DNA of 64,000 bases from Pseudomonas syringae (GTDB lineage Bacteria > Pseudomonadota > Gammaproteobacteria > Pseudomonadales > Pseudomonadaceae): NCBI RefSeq assembly GCF_001698815.1, contig NZ_LGSI01000073.1, positions 72,291-136,290 of the forward strand, given 5' to 3'. A program made the translations under genes and the position numbers. Within the stretch, counting starts at the first letter, position 1. Each line of letters starts with the position of its first letter. The notes under the pieces are model-generated. The model was given only the letters and a program-made list of their open reading frames with translations, had not been told where the DNA came from and ran no database searches. This document shows, piece by piece, positions 48,720 through 57,099 of this stretch.

Positions 48720-50927
48720 CTAGAACGCCAACTTCAACCCGACATTCGCCCCCCATGGCTGCTCGACGTTTTTGCCTTTCATGTAATCAAAGTCGGCATG
48801 CAGTTGCAGCCGCTCCGACAGCGATACGGAAACCCCCGCGCCCAACTCGGCACGCGAGCCAGACAAATCATTGCCGAAGCGCTTGTCGTTGACCTTGACG
48901 TCATTGCTGCGCGAAAACTCCTGCGCCATGGCCACCCGAAGATAAGGTGTCAGCACGCCGCCATCCTTAAGGGTGATGCTGCGTCCGGCCGAAGTCCCGA
49001 CTTTGCCCAACGTTGATTGCGTACGCTCGTTGTTGGCCTGCATGCCGTTGTCCAGCGTGTAGCTGTCGCCTTGCACCCACACGCTGGACAGCTGCGCGTA
49101 AGGTTCGAGGAAATAGCCATCGGCAAAGTTGATGTGCCTGCCAAACTCCAGCGAGCCACCAACAGCGCTGCTTTCATAGTCGCCCTTGGCCTTGGTGCCA
49201 TCGCTCATGGCCACTTTCGACTCGTTGCGAAAGCGGTTGAGCTTGAGCACGCCGTCCAGGTAGTAGCCAGCGTCAAGCAGCCAGGTGCCGTAACCGCCGA
49301 CGTAGTAGCTGTCGACATTGCCGGTGGTGCCGCGACTCAGGTCCAGGTCGTTTTTGCTGTAACCAGCCATGACGCCCAGCGACAACTCGCCGATGCCCAC
49401 TTGCAGCGGCGCATCAACACCCAGGGTCAAACCGCTTTGCTTCTGCTGGTAATCCACACCATCGCCGGTCGAGGCATTGAACCGACTGCCATAGCTGCGC
49501 ATCCATGCGCCGCCCAGTGGCTTGCCGCGCACCTCGCCCATGCGACTGCGCAAGGTAGTCAGCTCGCTGTTCCAGATGTTCGGCGCCGCGTTGAACAGCG
49601 CCAACACACTTTGCGTCGACGGGCTGATGGTCTTGCCGGAACCGACAATGAACCAGTCATCGCCGCGTTGCTCCAGCTCGTAGGAATACACCCCAAGATC
49701 CGCCTTGCCACCCAGCAGACCAAACTGCGCATCCCCGCCCGCAGTATCCACCACCATCAAGGGCTCAACTTCAGGCGTCACCAACTCCAGCCCGGTGTTT
49801 TGCACCTTCAACGTGTGATTACCGTTGGCCTGACCGTTCACCTTGAGCAAATCCCCGGAATGGTTATCCAGGTTTATGCGCATATCGAACGTGCCACTGC
49901 CGGACAACTCGCCAAGGGTCAAGGTCTTGAAAGCCCCCTCGCCAAAACTCACCCGCCCGCCATTCATGGACAAAGCCTTGACGCTGCTGTCATCCACCAT
50001 CTGCCAACTCGCCCCGGAATTAATTGCCAACGTGTTGCTGTTGATAATATTGCCGGTGAGTTGCGCGTAGTTTTGCAGGGCGACGTTTAGGGTGCTGGTG
50101 TCATCGGCGATGAGGTTGCCGTTTAGGCGACTGTCGTCGACTGTAAAGTTGGCGGTGCTCCGGTCTTCCACTTCCAGTAGATTGCCGTTCCCGGCTATCA
50201 GCGTTGTATTGTTCTTAATATTGATGTTGGCGGTATAGGGAACAGTAAAACTGGCTGAAGTATCGACTTTGATGGCAGCTCCAATTTTAGACTCCACAAT
50301 GGAGTCATCCACGGTCAACCAGCCGGTATGTGATGACGCAGAGTTACCGTCCGCATAATTCAGATAGGCGCCATTTTCCCTGCCTACGATGTGACTTTTT
50401 CCGACTATATTCATAGTCGCACCAAAGACACCAACCCCCCACCCTCCCCTTGATACCGTAGCCTCCAGGGACTCCACCTGGGTATCGACAATATCTAGAT
50501 TCCCACCGTTAGTAACGCTAACCGCCATTCCCGAACCACTGATCAAGCTGTTGGAAATATTGCCTCGTGCGCCATTTCCAACTACGACAGCCGGCAATTG
50601 AGTTGAATTCACGACAACAGAGTTCGCAATACTGAGCACTCCACCATGCTGAAGCCTCACTGACCCTTCCACCCTGGTATTATTCTCCAACGATACATTA
50701 GACCCCCAACTTTCAACCGTATAAACGGTTGCGCCATCGGCGTTCAGTTCGCTGCCATTGATTAACTTGTAATACTGCTCAGCGACGCTTGTAGAATCCA
50801 GATTCACTACGCCGTGATCGATGGTTTCTTTTGTTTGCATTTCCGCTTTCACGGCAGTATTAAGCGAGCAAATAACAACACCCAAACCCACGGACTTTAA
50901 AGCACTCGTTCCAATAGAAATCCTCAC
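48720..50927 (-). CDS. Pertactin-type autotransporter
   Basis: A 735-aa type Va autotransporter. A signal peptide (RISIGTSALKSVGLGVVICSLN) is followed by a beta-helix passenger (about 30-440) with repeated short turns such as LNGNLIADDTSTLNVAL and DMRINLDNHSGDLLKV, then a C-terminal 12-strand barrel (about 480-735) ending in the aromatic GANVGLKLAF. The GTG at 50927 is chosen: AAGGAG sits 7 bases upstream, and the longer frame to 50966 adds residues that do not fit a leader. No protease or lectin motif in the passenger is recognised; adhesion or aggregation is likely. It is divergent from the 610-aa Ig-like gene. Confidence 0.92.
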   Translation of the reverse strand: MRISIGTSALKSVGLGVVICSLNTAVKAEMQTKETIDHGVVNLDSTSVAEQYYKLINGSELNADGATVYTVESWGSNVSLENNTRVEGSVRLQHGGVLSIANSVVVNSTQLPAVVVGNGARGNISNSLISGSGMAVSVTNGGNLDIVDTQVESLEATVSRGGWGVGVFGATMNIVGKSHIVGRENGAYLNYADGNSASSHTGWLTVDDSIVESKIGAAIKVDTSASFTVPYTANINIKNNTTLIAGNGNLLEVEDRSTANFTVDDSRLNGNLIADDTSTLNVALQNYAQLTGNIINSNTLAINSGASWQMVDDSSVKALSMNGGRVSFGEGAFKTLTLGELSGSGTFDMRINLDNHSGDLLKVNGQANGNHTLKVQNTGLELVTPEVEPLMVVDTAGGDAQFGLLGGKADLGVYSYELEQRGDDWFIVGSGKTISPSTQSVLALFNAAPNIWNSELTTLRSRMGEVRGKPLGGAWMRSYGSRFNASTGDGVDYQQKQSGLTLGVDAPLQVGIGELSLGVMAGYSKNDLDLSRGTTGNVDSYYVGGYGTWLLDAGYYLDGVLKLNRFRNESKVAMSDGTKAKGDYESSAVGGSLEFGRHINFADGYFLEPYAQLSSVWVQGDSYTLDNGMQANNERTQSTLGKVGTSAGRSITLKDGGVLTPYLRVAMAQEFSRSNDVKVNDKRFGNDLSGSRAELGAGVSVSLSERLQLHADFDYMKGKNVEQPWGANVGLKLAF

Positions 50928-51004
50928 CACCACTCTCCTTTCAATTGAGCGGCAATTATCAGGCAAGAAAAATCTTACGACGTCTTAGGACCAATGCCAA
51001 CTCG

Positions 51005-51018
51005 TAGGACATTTCCTA
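51005..51018. promoter_or_regulatory. Palindrome TAGGACATTTCCTA
   Basis: TAGGA-4-TCCTA inverted repeat, 78 bases upstream of the autotransporter start. The form resembles binding sites of NarL/RcsB-type regulators, but TAGGAC also occurs in the intergenic palindromes of this genome, so common origin is possible. Confidence 0.35.
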
Positions 51019-51184
51019 AAGAAACATCAAATGAGTCCTACATACCTTTACAAGACACTGACATTGACGAAACCATCACCACCCAAACTACAAGAACATG
51101 CTTTTTCCTACCAGAAAAAATGGTGAAAATTATTTACCCAAAAAACCCTTGACGACGTCGGCAATTTCCTATTAGTTAGTTTTA

Positions 51185-51201
51185 GATAGTCACAGACTAT
51201 C
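51185..51201. promoter_or_regulatory. Palindrome GATAGTCACAGACTATC
   Basis: A perfect 7-bp inverted repeat with a 3-base spacer, 102 bases upstream of the 610-aa gene. A third half-site ACTATC follows at 51212-51217 on the same strand. A dimeric regulator could bind here. Confidence 0.5.
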
Positions 51202-51302
51202 AATACGACAAACTATCAACACGGCGTAAATACACTTGCGTGGTTATCTACGTAGATGCCTTACAGTCGTGGCGACCATAAATCAATAGTTGGAGATTCA
51301 TC

Positions 51303-53135
51303 ATGTGTAATTCACATCGCCGCTCAGTAACCCGCAGTGCCAGAAAAGCGGATCCGGTTCTTGCGCAGCCAATTGTGCCTGTTGCAGATGAAGTCGACGG
51401 GCTCATCAAGACGGCAGATCTTGACCGCGACGTTGTCGTCAACTTTCCGGTGTGGGATGGCGCGGATTTCATGGACAGATATGTACTGGCTCGAGACGGC
51501 GCTGAAATTGGTACGCCTAAAAACCTGGATCCAGTGCCTCCAGTTGGGACCATCCTCACGTTAGAAATACCCGTAGCAACCGAACTGACTGAGGATGGCC
51601 TGCATTCTTATACTTATCTTGTATCCAGCTTTCCGGGGGGAAACGGTTCACACTCCCCAGAAGTAACGGTATTAATTGACCGTACCCCGCCTGGCGCGCA
51701 TCAACTGGGGCATATGGATTTCCCCGATGAAGCCAAGGATGGTCTGACTGCTGCAGAACTCAACGACATGGGCAACGTACTGACTGGCCAGATCCTCGGT
51801 TATACGGGACTTAGCCGTGGCGACGTGATCAAGACCTATTGGGGTGACGTCGCTGGGCCTGAGGTCGAATTACAAGGCGACGAGGATGGCAGCCAGCCGA
51901 TCGAAGTACTTTTTGACAAGGCGTTCCTGACATCGTTGGGTAATTCTGCGGGAGCCACTTTTTACCGAGTGATGGATCGTGCCGGTAATCTTTCTGGAGA
52001 ATCGCGAAAGCTGACTATCCCGCTGTTCCTGACGGAAATCACCCCCGACCTGCCACCACCTGTTATCGACGCTTTTGATGGCACGATTGATTACAACGAA
52101 GCCAAGGCTGGCGTGGAAGTCAAAATCCCCACTTCAGATGTGCTTGAAGAAGGGGATGAGATTGTACTCAACTGGGGCTCCCAAGCTATCGGCCCATACC
52201 CAATAGCTCCGGGAGATATTGGAGAACCTTTCGTACTGATTTTCGATGTAGCTTACGAGACCATTGAACTGGCTGGTGATGGTTTGCGCCAACTCAAGTA
52301 TGACGTTGTACGAAACAGCCAGATTGTGGGTTTTTCGGAACAACTCGAAGTGAACGTCAATGTGGAGCTGCCCGTTCCTGGCAACCTCGACAAACCTACC
52401 ATCCGAGGTGCCAGCAGCATCCCGAGCAATGAAGATAACTTCATTGACGTTGAAGATTTCGAGCTTAATGCAACAATTATTATCAATTGGAACAGCGGCT
52501 TCAAAGCGGCTCAGATCATCAACATTTACTGGGGTGGGCAGGAGGTTCTTGCTGCGCCGTATGTAATCACCAATACCGATGTTGCAGCGGGGCGGTCGTT
52601 ATTGTTGACTGCGTTGAACAGCAAATTCAAACCAGTCGGCGCAGGCAACGATATCAGAGTTTTTTACACCGTTGCCAGCACAGGAAACCCAAACGCCTCC
52701 ACATCCCCAGAACAAAGCATTATCGTTCAATCCAAGGATGAGTTGCCAGGCGGACCAGATGGCCCAGACGCACCCGAGTTCACAGCACTTAATGAAAACG
52801 GCGCAATTAACGTCGAGTTATCAGTCAACGGAGCGCCAGTTTTTATTAAACCTTACACCAACATCGCGTCAGGCCAAACGATTGTATTCACATACGAAGC
52901 CTACAACAAACTCGTGGGAGGCGAACAGAAATTTATCTGGACACACACCTCACTACCACTGAGTGAGGAGGAAGCAACCGCGGGCTACAACTTCGCTGTT
53001 CCGCTCGCTCAACTGACTAACCATTGCTATGGTCACGCGGAAGCATTTTTCCAAGTACAAAGCGATAAGGGTCAAGGTAATTCGAAACGAGCCAGCGTAT
53101 TTGTTGACCTACGCGTTGCAGGTGTTTGCTCTTAA
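51303..53135 (+). CDS. Ig-like modular protein with conserved C-terminal domain (610 aa)
   Basis: The first ~243 residues repeat the module of the 448-aa protein (DEVDGLIKTADLDRDVVVNF, GYTGLSRGDVIKTYWG, and VMDRAGNLSG). Two more Ig-like domains (about 243-355 and 362-475) have LNWG and IYWGG strand motifs. The C-terminal domain (about 489-610) contains EFTALNENGAINVELS, FTYEAYNKLVGG, CYGHAEAFFQVQ and ends RVAGVCS; it is paralogous to the entire 122-aa downstream protein. No signal peptide is visible. TTGGAG precedes ATG 51303. It likely forms an operon with the 122-aa and 981-aa genes. Confidence 0.85.
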   Translation: MCNSHRRSVTRSARKADPVLAQPIVPVADEVDGLIKTADLDRDVVVNFPVWDGADFMDRYVLARDGAEIGTPKNLDPVPPVGTILTLEIPVATELTEDGLHSYTYLVSSFPGGNGSHSPEVTVLIDRTPPGAHQLGHMDFPDEAKDGLTAAELNDMGNVLTGQILGYTGLSRGDVIKTYWGDVAGPEVELQGDEDGSQPIEVLFDKAFLTSLGNSAGATFYRVMDRAGNLSGESRKLTIPLFLTEITPDLPPPVIDAFDGTIDYNEAKAGVEVKIPTSDVLEEGDEIVLNWGSQAIGPYPIAPGDIGEPFVLIFDVAYETIELAGDGLRQLKYDVVRNSQIVGFSEQLEVNVNVELPVPGNLDKPTIRGASSIPSNEDNFIDVEDFELNATIIINWNSGFKAAQIINIYWGGQEVLAAPYVITNTDVAAGRSLLLTALNSKFKPVGAGNDIRVFYTVASTGNPNASTSPEQSIIVQSKDELPGGPDGPDAPEFTALNENGAINVELSVNGAPVFIKPYTNIASGQTIVFTYEAYNKLVGGEQKFIWTHTSLPLSEEEATAGYNFAVPLAQLTNHCYGHAEAFFQVQSDKGQGNSKRASVFVDLRVAGVCS

Positions 53136-53174
53136 AGTTCTTATATCAATCACCTCAAACAACCAGGAAAACAC

Positions 53175-53543
53175 ATGAATCACGCACCCGTATTTACTTC
53201 AACTAATCAAAATGGCGCCATCAATCAAAAGCTTTCCCTTCAAGGAGCCCCCGTCTTCATCAAGCCCGTTAAAGGCATGAGACTTGGTCAAAGAATTGAG
53301 TTCACTTACGAGGCGTATGACAAATTAGACGAAGGCAATAAAAAATTCGTATGGACCTTCCTCTCTCAGGGACTGACCGAAAGAGAACTGCGTGGAGGCT
53401 ATCACTTGAATCTACCTCGAGAACAGCTTATCAAACACTGTTTCGGCCACGGCGAAGCGTTTTACGTAATCCATGACGAGCAGCAACCCTCCCACCGCAG
53501 CCATATATGGGTTGACTTGCGCCACGGCGGCTCTTGCGAATAA
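53175..53543 (+). CDS. Stand-alone copy of the 610-aa protein's C-terminal domain (122 aa)
   Basis: The full length aligns with residues ~489-610 of the preceding protein: FTSTNQNGAINQKLSLQGAP, VFIKPVKGMRLGQRIEFTYE, CFGHGEAFYVIHDEQ and a GGSCE end (each shown in part). Conserved Cys and His (HCFGHGEAF against HCYGHAEAF) may bind metal or form a disulfide. AGGAAAAC precedes ATG 53175, 39 bases after the upstream stop. It may be a modulator, a competitor or an immunity-like partner of the long protein; all are speculation. Confidence 0.8.
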   Translation: MNHAPVFTSTNQNGAINQKLSLQGAPVFIKPVKGMRLGQRIEFTYEAYDKLDEGNKKFVWTFLSQGLTERELRGGYHLNLPREQLIKHCFGHGEAFYVIHDEQQPSHRSHIWVDLRHGGSCE

Positions 53544-53554
53544 CCACATCTGAC

Positions 53555-53575
53555 GAGACGGGATTCACCCGTCTC
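53555..53575. other. Hairpin between the 122-aa and 981-aa genes
   Basis: Stem GAGACGGG/CCCGTCTC with an ATTCA loop and no U-tract. It could partially attenuate or stabilise the operon mRNA. Confidence 0.55.
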
Positions 53576-53597
53576 ACTAAAACAATAAGGAAACAAC

Positions 53598-56543
53598 ATG
53601 AACACAGTCAAAATGCTAAATTCACTCCCAAAACCTACCATCCGCAGCCACAACGAAAGTGGCGTAGGTGATGTTGACGTTGCCGATCCAACCAAGCCAT
53701 TGGAAGTTCTTATCGGCCCATTGGACATGAACCCCAAAGACCGTATTGATCTGTTCTGGGGCGCTAATGAGGAGCCTGTCGATAGCTACATACACTCACC
53801 CGATGCCCCGAATACCAATGGTATTTTCTCTCTCTATGTCGATACTCACTGGATACAGCCAGGCGTAGCAGAAGTATTTTATAGTTACACGCCATTCCCT
53901 TCTGGTATTCCGGACACATCCGAATCAACCTCAGTCATCGTCAAATTGTCGATCCCTGGCGGGCGTGATCCTGACCCCGAAAGTCCCTACCAAAACGAAG
54001 CCCTCCTAAAACCCAGCATTTTCCCCGCTGGCATCATCACCTCCCCGGATGGGGTGAGTGTGATTCTCATGCCCTATCTGAACATGGAAACAGGCGACAA
54101 GGTGACGGTGTCGTGGAACGGTGAGTTTGTCCCGCACACCATTGAGTCCGAGGATCAAGTCGGCCATCCCGTGGTGGTGCCAGTGCCGAGGACGATTATC
54201 GAAATGGCCGGGGATTCGGACATGCTGGAGGTCCGGTACGAAGTGCGCGACATCGTTAATAACTGGTCGCGCTGGTCGCTGCCGACCTTTGTTGAAGTGG
54301 AAGCCGGCAATTCCAGCTTGCCAGCAGTGATTACCCCGCAGGCGCCAAATTCGGTGCTGGATCTGGACCGGCTGGCTGGCAATCCGGTTCAGGCATTGGT
54401 TGTGGCGTATCCGGAAATGGCGGGCAGTGACGAGATCACATTGGTCGTGGAGCGCAATACCGCCGAAGGCATGGCGCTGGAGCCTTTCGTGATCACCAAG
54501 ACGGTGCAGAACCCATCGAGTTTCGTGGAGTTCTTCGTGCCGTTCGAGCAGTTCGTGCCGATTACCCAAGGCCGGGCGCGCCTGAAATATACGGTGGAGA
54601 AAGCCAGCGGCGCGATGTTGCGCTCCAAGAGTCTGTCGCTGACGGTTATCGGCGAGGTCCAGGAGCTGCAAGCACCGAAGGTCCCGGCAGCACAAGACGG
54701 TGTGCTTGACCCGGCTTCGCAAAATGTCGTCTCACTGGTGCCGCCGTATTACTTCATGGCGGATGGCAATGACGTGACCTTGGTGTGGTCCGGCAAAACG
54801 GCCAGCGGTGCGAATGTGTTGCACGAGGAACTGAGGACGTTGAGCCGCGACGATGTCGGTAAGACCCTTGAATATCGTATCCCTCAGGACAAGGTCAGCG
54901 TGCTGGCCGGAGGCACGGTGCAGGTCTATTACACGGTCAACACCTTCACCCGCGCGTTCTTCAAATCGCCGGTACTGGACTTGAAAGTGAGTCAAGACAC
55001 CAGCGTGCCATTGCCCGCGCCGAGCGTGGATCACGTCAGTGCCGACGGCGTGCTCGACCCGGCGAACATCGGCCCGGAAGCCATCGTGCGTATCCAGCCT
55101 TACACCGGGATGGCGATCCGCGACAAAGTCATCCTGCATTGGGAAGGCCGCGCGCCTGATGGTGTGTACAGCACTTATACGGTGCTCAATAGCGGCACGG
55201 TAGACCGCGAAGTGGTGTTCCGTGTGCTGAAAAGTATTGTCGTCGCCAGCCTCGATGCGCGGGTCAACGTCTGGTATGAAGTCGAGCGCAACGGCCAGAC
55301 CTATCGCTCCACCAGGCTGGCGTTTGTTGTGCAGGAAACCGTGGTGACGCCGCTTCCTGTACCCCACGTCAAGGAAGCAAGGGGCGACACTCTTTACCTT
55401 GCCGACACTGCAAATGGGGCGACTGTGGTCGTTCAAACCAGTGCGAATCTGAAGCGAAATGATTGGGTGCGGGTCGACGTCAAGGGCACCAACGCCAGCG
55501 ACAGCAAGGAAAAAGTCATTCAGGAGGGTGATGTCGGCAAAGAGCTGTCGCTGGTATTTGCCGGTGCGGTGATCGCCGCCAACGTTGGCCAGACCATTGA
55601 GGTGGCTTACAGCGTGCAGCGCGCGTCAGGCGTTGTGCAGACTTCGCCCTCGCTGCTGCTGAAAGTGGTGGGCAGCCTTAGTAACCTTTCCGCTCCGCTC
55701 ATGGATGGTGTCGGGCCAGACGGTATTCTCGTGCCCTCTAAAATCCCCGAATCCGGCGCAACCGTGCGGGTTGCCTATCAAGACATGCAGCCCACGGACA
55801 GCGTAATCGTCAGCTGGAAAGGCGTGAGCGCACACGACACCCCGCCACAGGTGGTGGGCAGTGCAGCGCAACTGCAATTCAACCTATCCAAATCCCTCAT
55901 CACTGCCACCGCCGGCCACCCTGCAACAGTCACTTACACCGCGACCCGCGCCTCCACAGCGGTGGTTTCCACTCCGTTGCAGCTGAGCGTCAGCCCGTTG
56001 CTGGAGTTCGATGCTTCGCCCGTCACGCTGCCCGGCAAAATCTATTTGCTCCCCGGTGCGCCCGATCTGCTTCCCGCTTTTCCGGACGGCACAACGGTGC
56101 AGCGGGTTGCCAGTGGCGGTCAGGCGCCTTATGTGTACAGTTCAAGTGACCCATTGGTGGCCGTGGTTGACCAAACCGGGCTGACTTCGGTGCGCGGAAG
56201 GGGTGAAGCAATCATTTCGGTAACGGATTCGCTGGGCATAACCGCGAGCTACACGGTTACGGTAACCGGCGTGATTCACTGCATCGGCCTGGGCAACGGA
56301 ACCTCCAACCCTATCTTCATCGCCGCCGCCAATGCCGGTGCACGGATTCCCTCCATCGAGGAACTGCGGGAGATATTCCACGCTTACGGCAGTCGCTGGC
56401 CGATGGGCAATAACACGTACTGGTCTTCGAGCATCACTTCCCAGAGTTTGCTGGGAACCTGGTATTGGGTGAAAAACCTGGTGTTGGGGCAGGAAGTCCA
56501 GACCAAGCACTCGCAGTACAGTAATGGTGTTGGCCTGCGCTAG
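53598..56543 (+). CDS. Large Ig-like repeat protein with C-terminal adhesin/lectin-like domain (981 aa)
   Basis: Approximately seven Ig-like repeats: boundaries near residues 10, 133, 253, 357, 473, 588 and 698, the middle ones starting with patterns like LQAPKVPAAQDGVLDP and LPAPSVDHVSADGVLDP. They are followed by a Big_2/bacterial-Ig domain (about 801-890, FDASPVTLPGKIYLLPGA, VAVVDQTGLTSVRG) and a C-terminal ~90-residue domain (IHCIGLGNG, RIPSIEELREIFHAYGSRWP, YWSSS, WVKNL) that resembles the C-type-lectin-like/adhesion domain of intimin- and invasin-class adhesins. No N-terminal signal or beta-barrel is seen. The first ~150 codons are AT-rich like the upstream genes and the rest GC-rich, suggesting a gene fusion. 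A terminator follows. Confidence 0.87.
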   Translation: MNTVKMLNSLPKPTIRSHNESGVGDVDVADPTKPLEVLIGPLDMNPKDRIDLFWGANEEPVDSYIHSPDAPNTNGIFSLYVDTHWIQPGVAEVFYSYTPFPSGIPDTSESTSVIVKLSIPGGRDPDPESPYQNEALLKPSIFPAGIITSPDGVSVILMPYLNMETGDKVTVSWNGEFVPHTIESEDQVGHPVVVPVPRTIIEMAGDSDMLEVRYEVRDIVNNWSRWSLPTFVEVEAGNSSLPAVITPQAPNSVLDLDRLAGNPVQALVVAYPEMAGSDEITLVVERNTAEGMALEPFVITKTVQNPSSFVEFFVPFEQFVPITQGRARLKYTVEKASGAMLRSKSLSLTVIGEVQELQAPKVPAAQDGVLDPASQNVVSLVPPYYFMADGNDVTLVWSGKTASGANVLHEELRTLSRDDVGKTLEYRIPQDKVSVLAGGTVQVYYTVNTFTRAFFKSPVLDLKVSQDTSVPLPAPSVDHVSADGVLDPANIGPEAIVRIQPYTGMAIRDKVILHWEGRAPDGVYSTYTVLNSGTVDREVVFRVLKSIVVASLDARVNVWYEVERNGQTYRSTRLAFVVQETVVTPLPVPHVKEARGDTLYLADTANGATVVVQTSANLKRNDWVRVDVKGTNASDSKEKVIQEGDVGKELSLVFAGAVIAANVGQTIEVAYSVQRASGVVQTSPSLLLKVVGSLSNLSAPLMDGVGPDGILVPSKIPESGATVRVAYQDMQPTDSVIVSWKGVSAHDTPPQVVGSAAQLQFNLSKSLITATAGHPATVTYTATRASTAVVSTPLQLSVSPLLEFDASPVTLPGKIYLLPGAPDLLPAFPDGTTVQRVASGGQAPYVYSSSDPLVAVVDQTGLTSVRGRGEAIISVTDSLGITASYTVTVTGVIHCIGLGNGTSNPIFIAAANAGARIPSIEELREIFHAYGSRWPMGNNTYWSSSITSQSLLGTWYWVKNLVLGQEVQTKHSQYSNGVGLR

Positions 56544-56573
56544 CATGACCCAAGCTCAATCCTGAATTACATG

Positions 56574-56605
56574 GGGCGTCATTCATGAATGGTGACGCCC
56601 TTTTA
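56574..56605 (+). terminator. Terminator after the 981-aa gene
   Basis: Stem GGGCGTCA/TGACGCCC with an 11-base loop followed by TTTT. Confidence 0.82.
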
Positions 56606-56639
56606 GATAACGTCAATCCAGTGCGTCAAGAGCATGATC

Positions 56640-57098
56640 ATGAGCAACCCTGCAAAGCCAGCCAAGCGTTCCATTCCGCCCGCCCACTGCACGGGAAGTT
56701 TCGCGGCGGCTGTCAATCAGCGGCCCATGGTCATCAAGTCTTTACGCGCCCGGCTGACACTTCGGCCTGAATTGGCCGAAGCGCCGAGGCACTGGATCTG
56801 GAAGATCATCGCCGAAGGCAAGGTGGGTCAGAAGCGAACAAGTATCGGTTTGTTCTTCGACCGGGATTTGCCCGCCGGCACTTATGATCTTGTCGTCAAT
56901 GAGCACATCAAGATTGTCTATAACGAGAGTCCTGGCAGGCGCAACGTGGTCTATCACTCGGCCAACTTGCAGACCGGTCAGTTCACCCTTCTCGAAACCG
57001 ACGTAGCACGGCAGCAGATCAAAGGGCTTTTCAGTTTCGGCATGTCCGCCATTGACTTTGAAGTCAGCGACGGTGTGTTCGATCTGCGATGCCGGTGA
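56640..57098 (+). CDS. Hypothetical protein of 152 aa
   Basis: No family recognised. A Pro/Lys-rich N terminus is followed by a mostly beta-strand body, with GLFFDRDLPAGTYDLVVNEH, NVVYHSANLQTGQFTLLE and IDFEVSDGVFDLRCR in turn. The GTYDL... segment resembles a beta-sandwich carbohydrate- or lipid-binding edge, but that is a guess. ATG 56640 or 56634 are both possible; a separate terminator precedes, so it is its own unit. It is convergent with the hydrolase gene (2 bases between the stops). Confidence 0.7.
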   Translation: MSNPAKPAKRSIPPAHCTGSFAAAVNQRPMVIKSLRARLTLRPELAEAPRHWIWKIIAEGKVGQKRTSIGLFFDRDLPAGTYDLVVNEHIKIVYNESPGRRNVVYHSANLQTGQFTLLETDVARQQIKGLFSFGMSAIDFEVSDGVFDLRCR

Positions 57099-57099
57099 G

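Larger units (their letters stand above)
50928..51302. other. AT-rich divergent control region, 375 bases
   Basis: It serves the autotransporter (left) and the 610-aa gene (right). It contains palindromes at 51005-51018 and 51185-51201, described separately. No coding frame is supported. Confidence 0.65.

Noticed and set aside
54006-55436. Two long minus-strand ORFs inside the 981-aa gene
   Set aside because: They are shadows in a GC-rich coding region; the plus-strand frame has coherent Ig-like repeats and expression signals.
46278-57098. Prophage or tailocin fibre cluster
   Set aside because: No structural phage, lysis or integrase genes are present and the Ig-like proteins lack tail-fibre features I can recognise.
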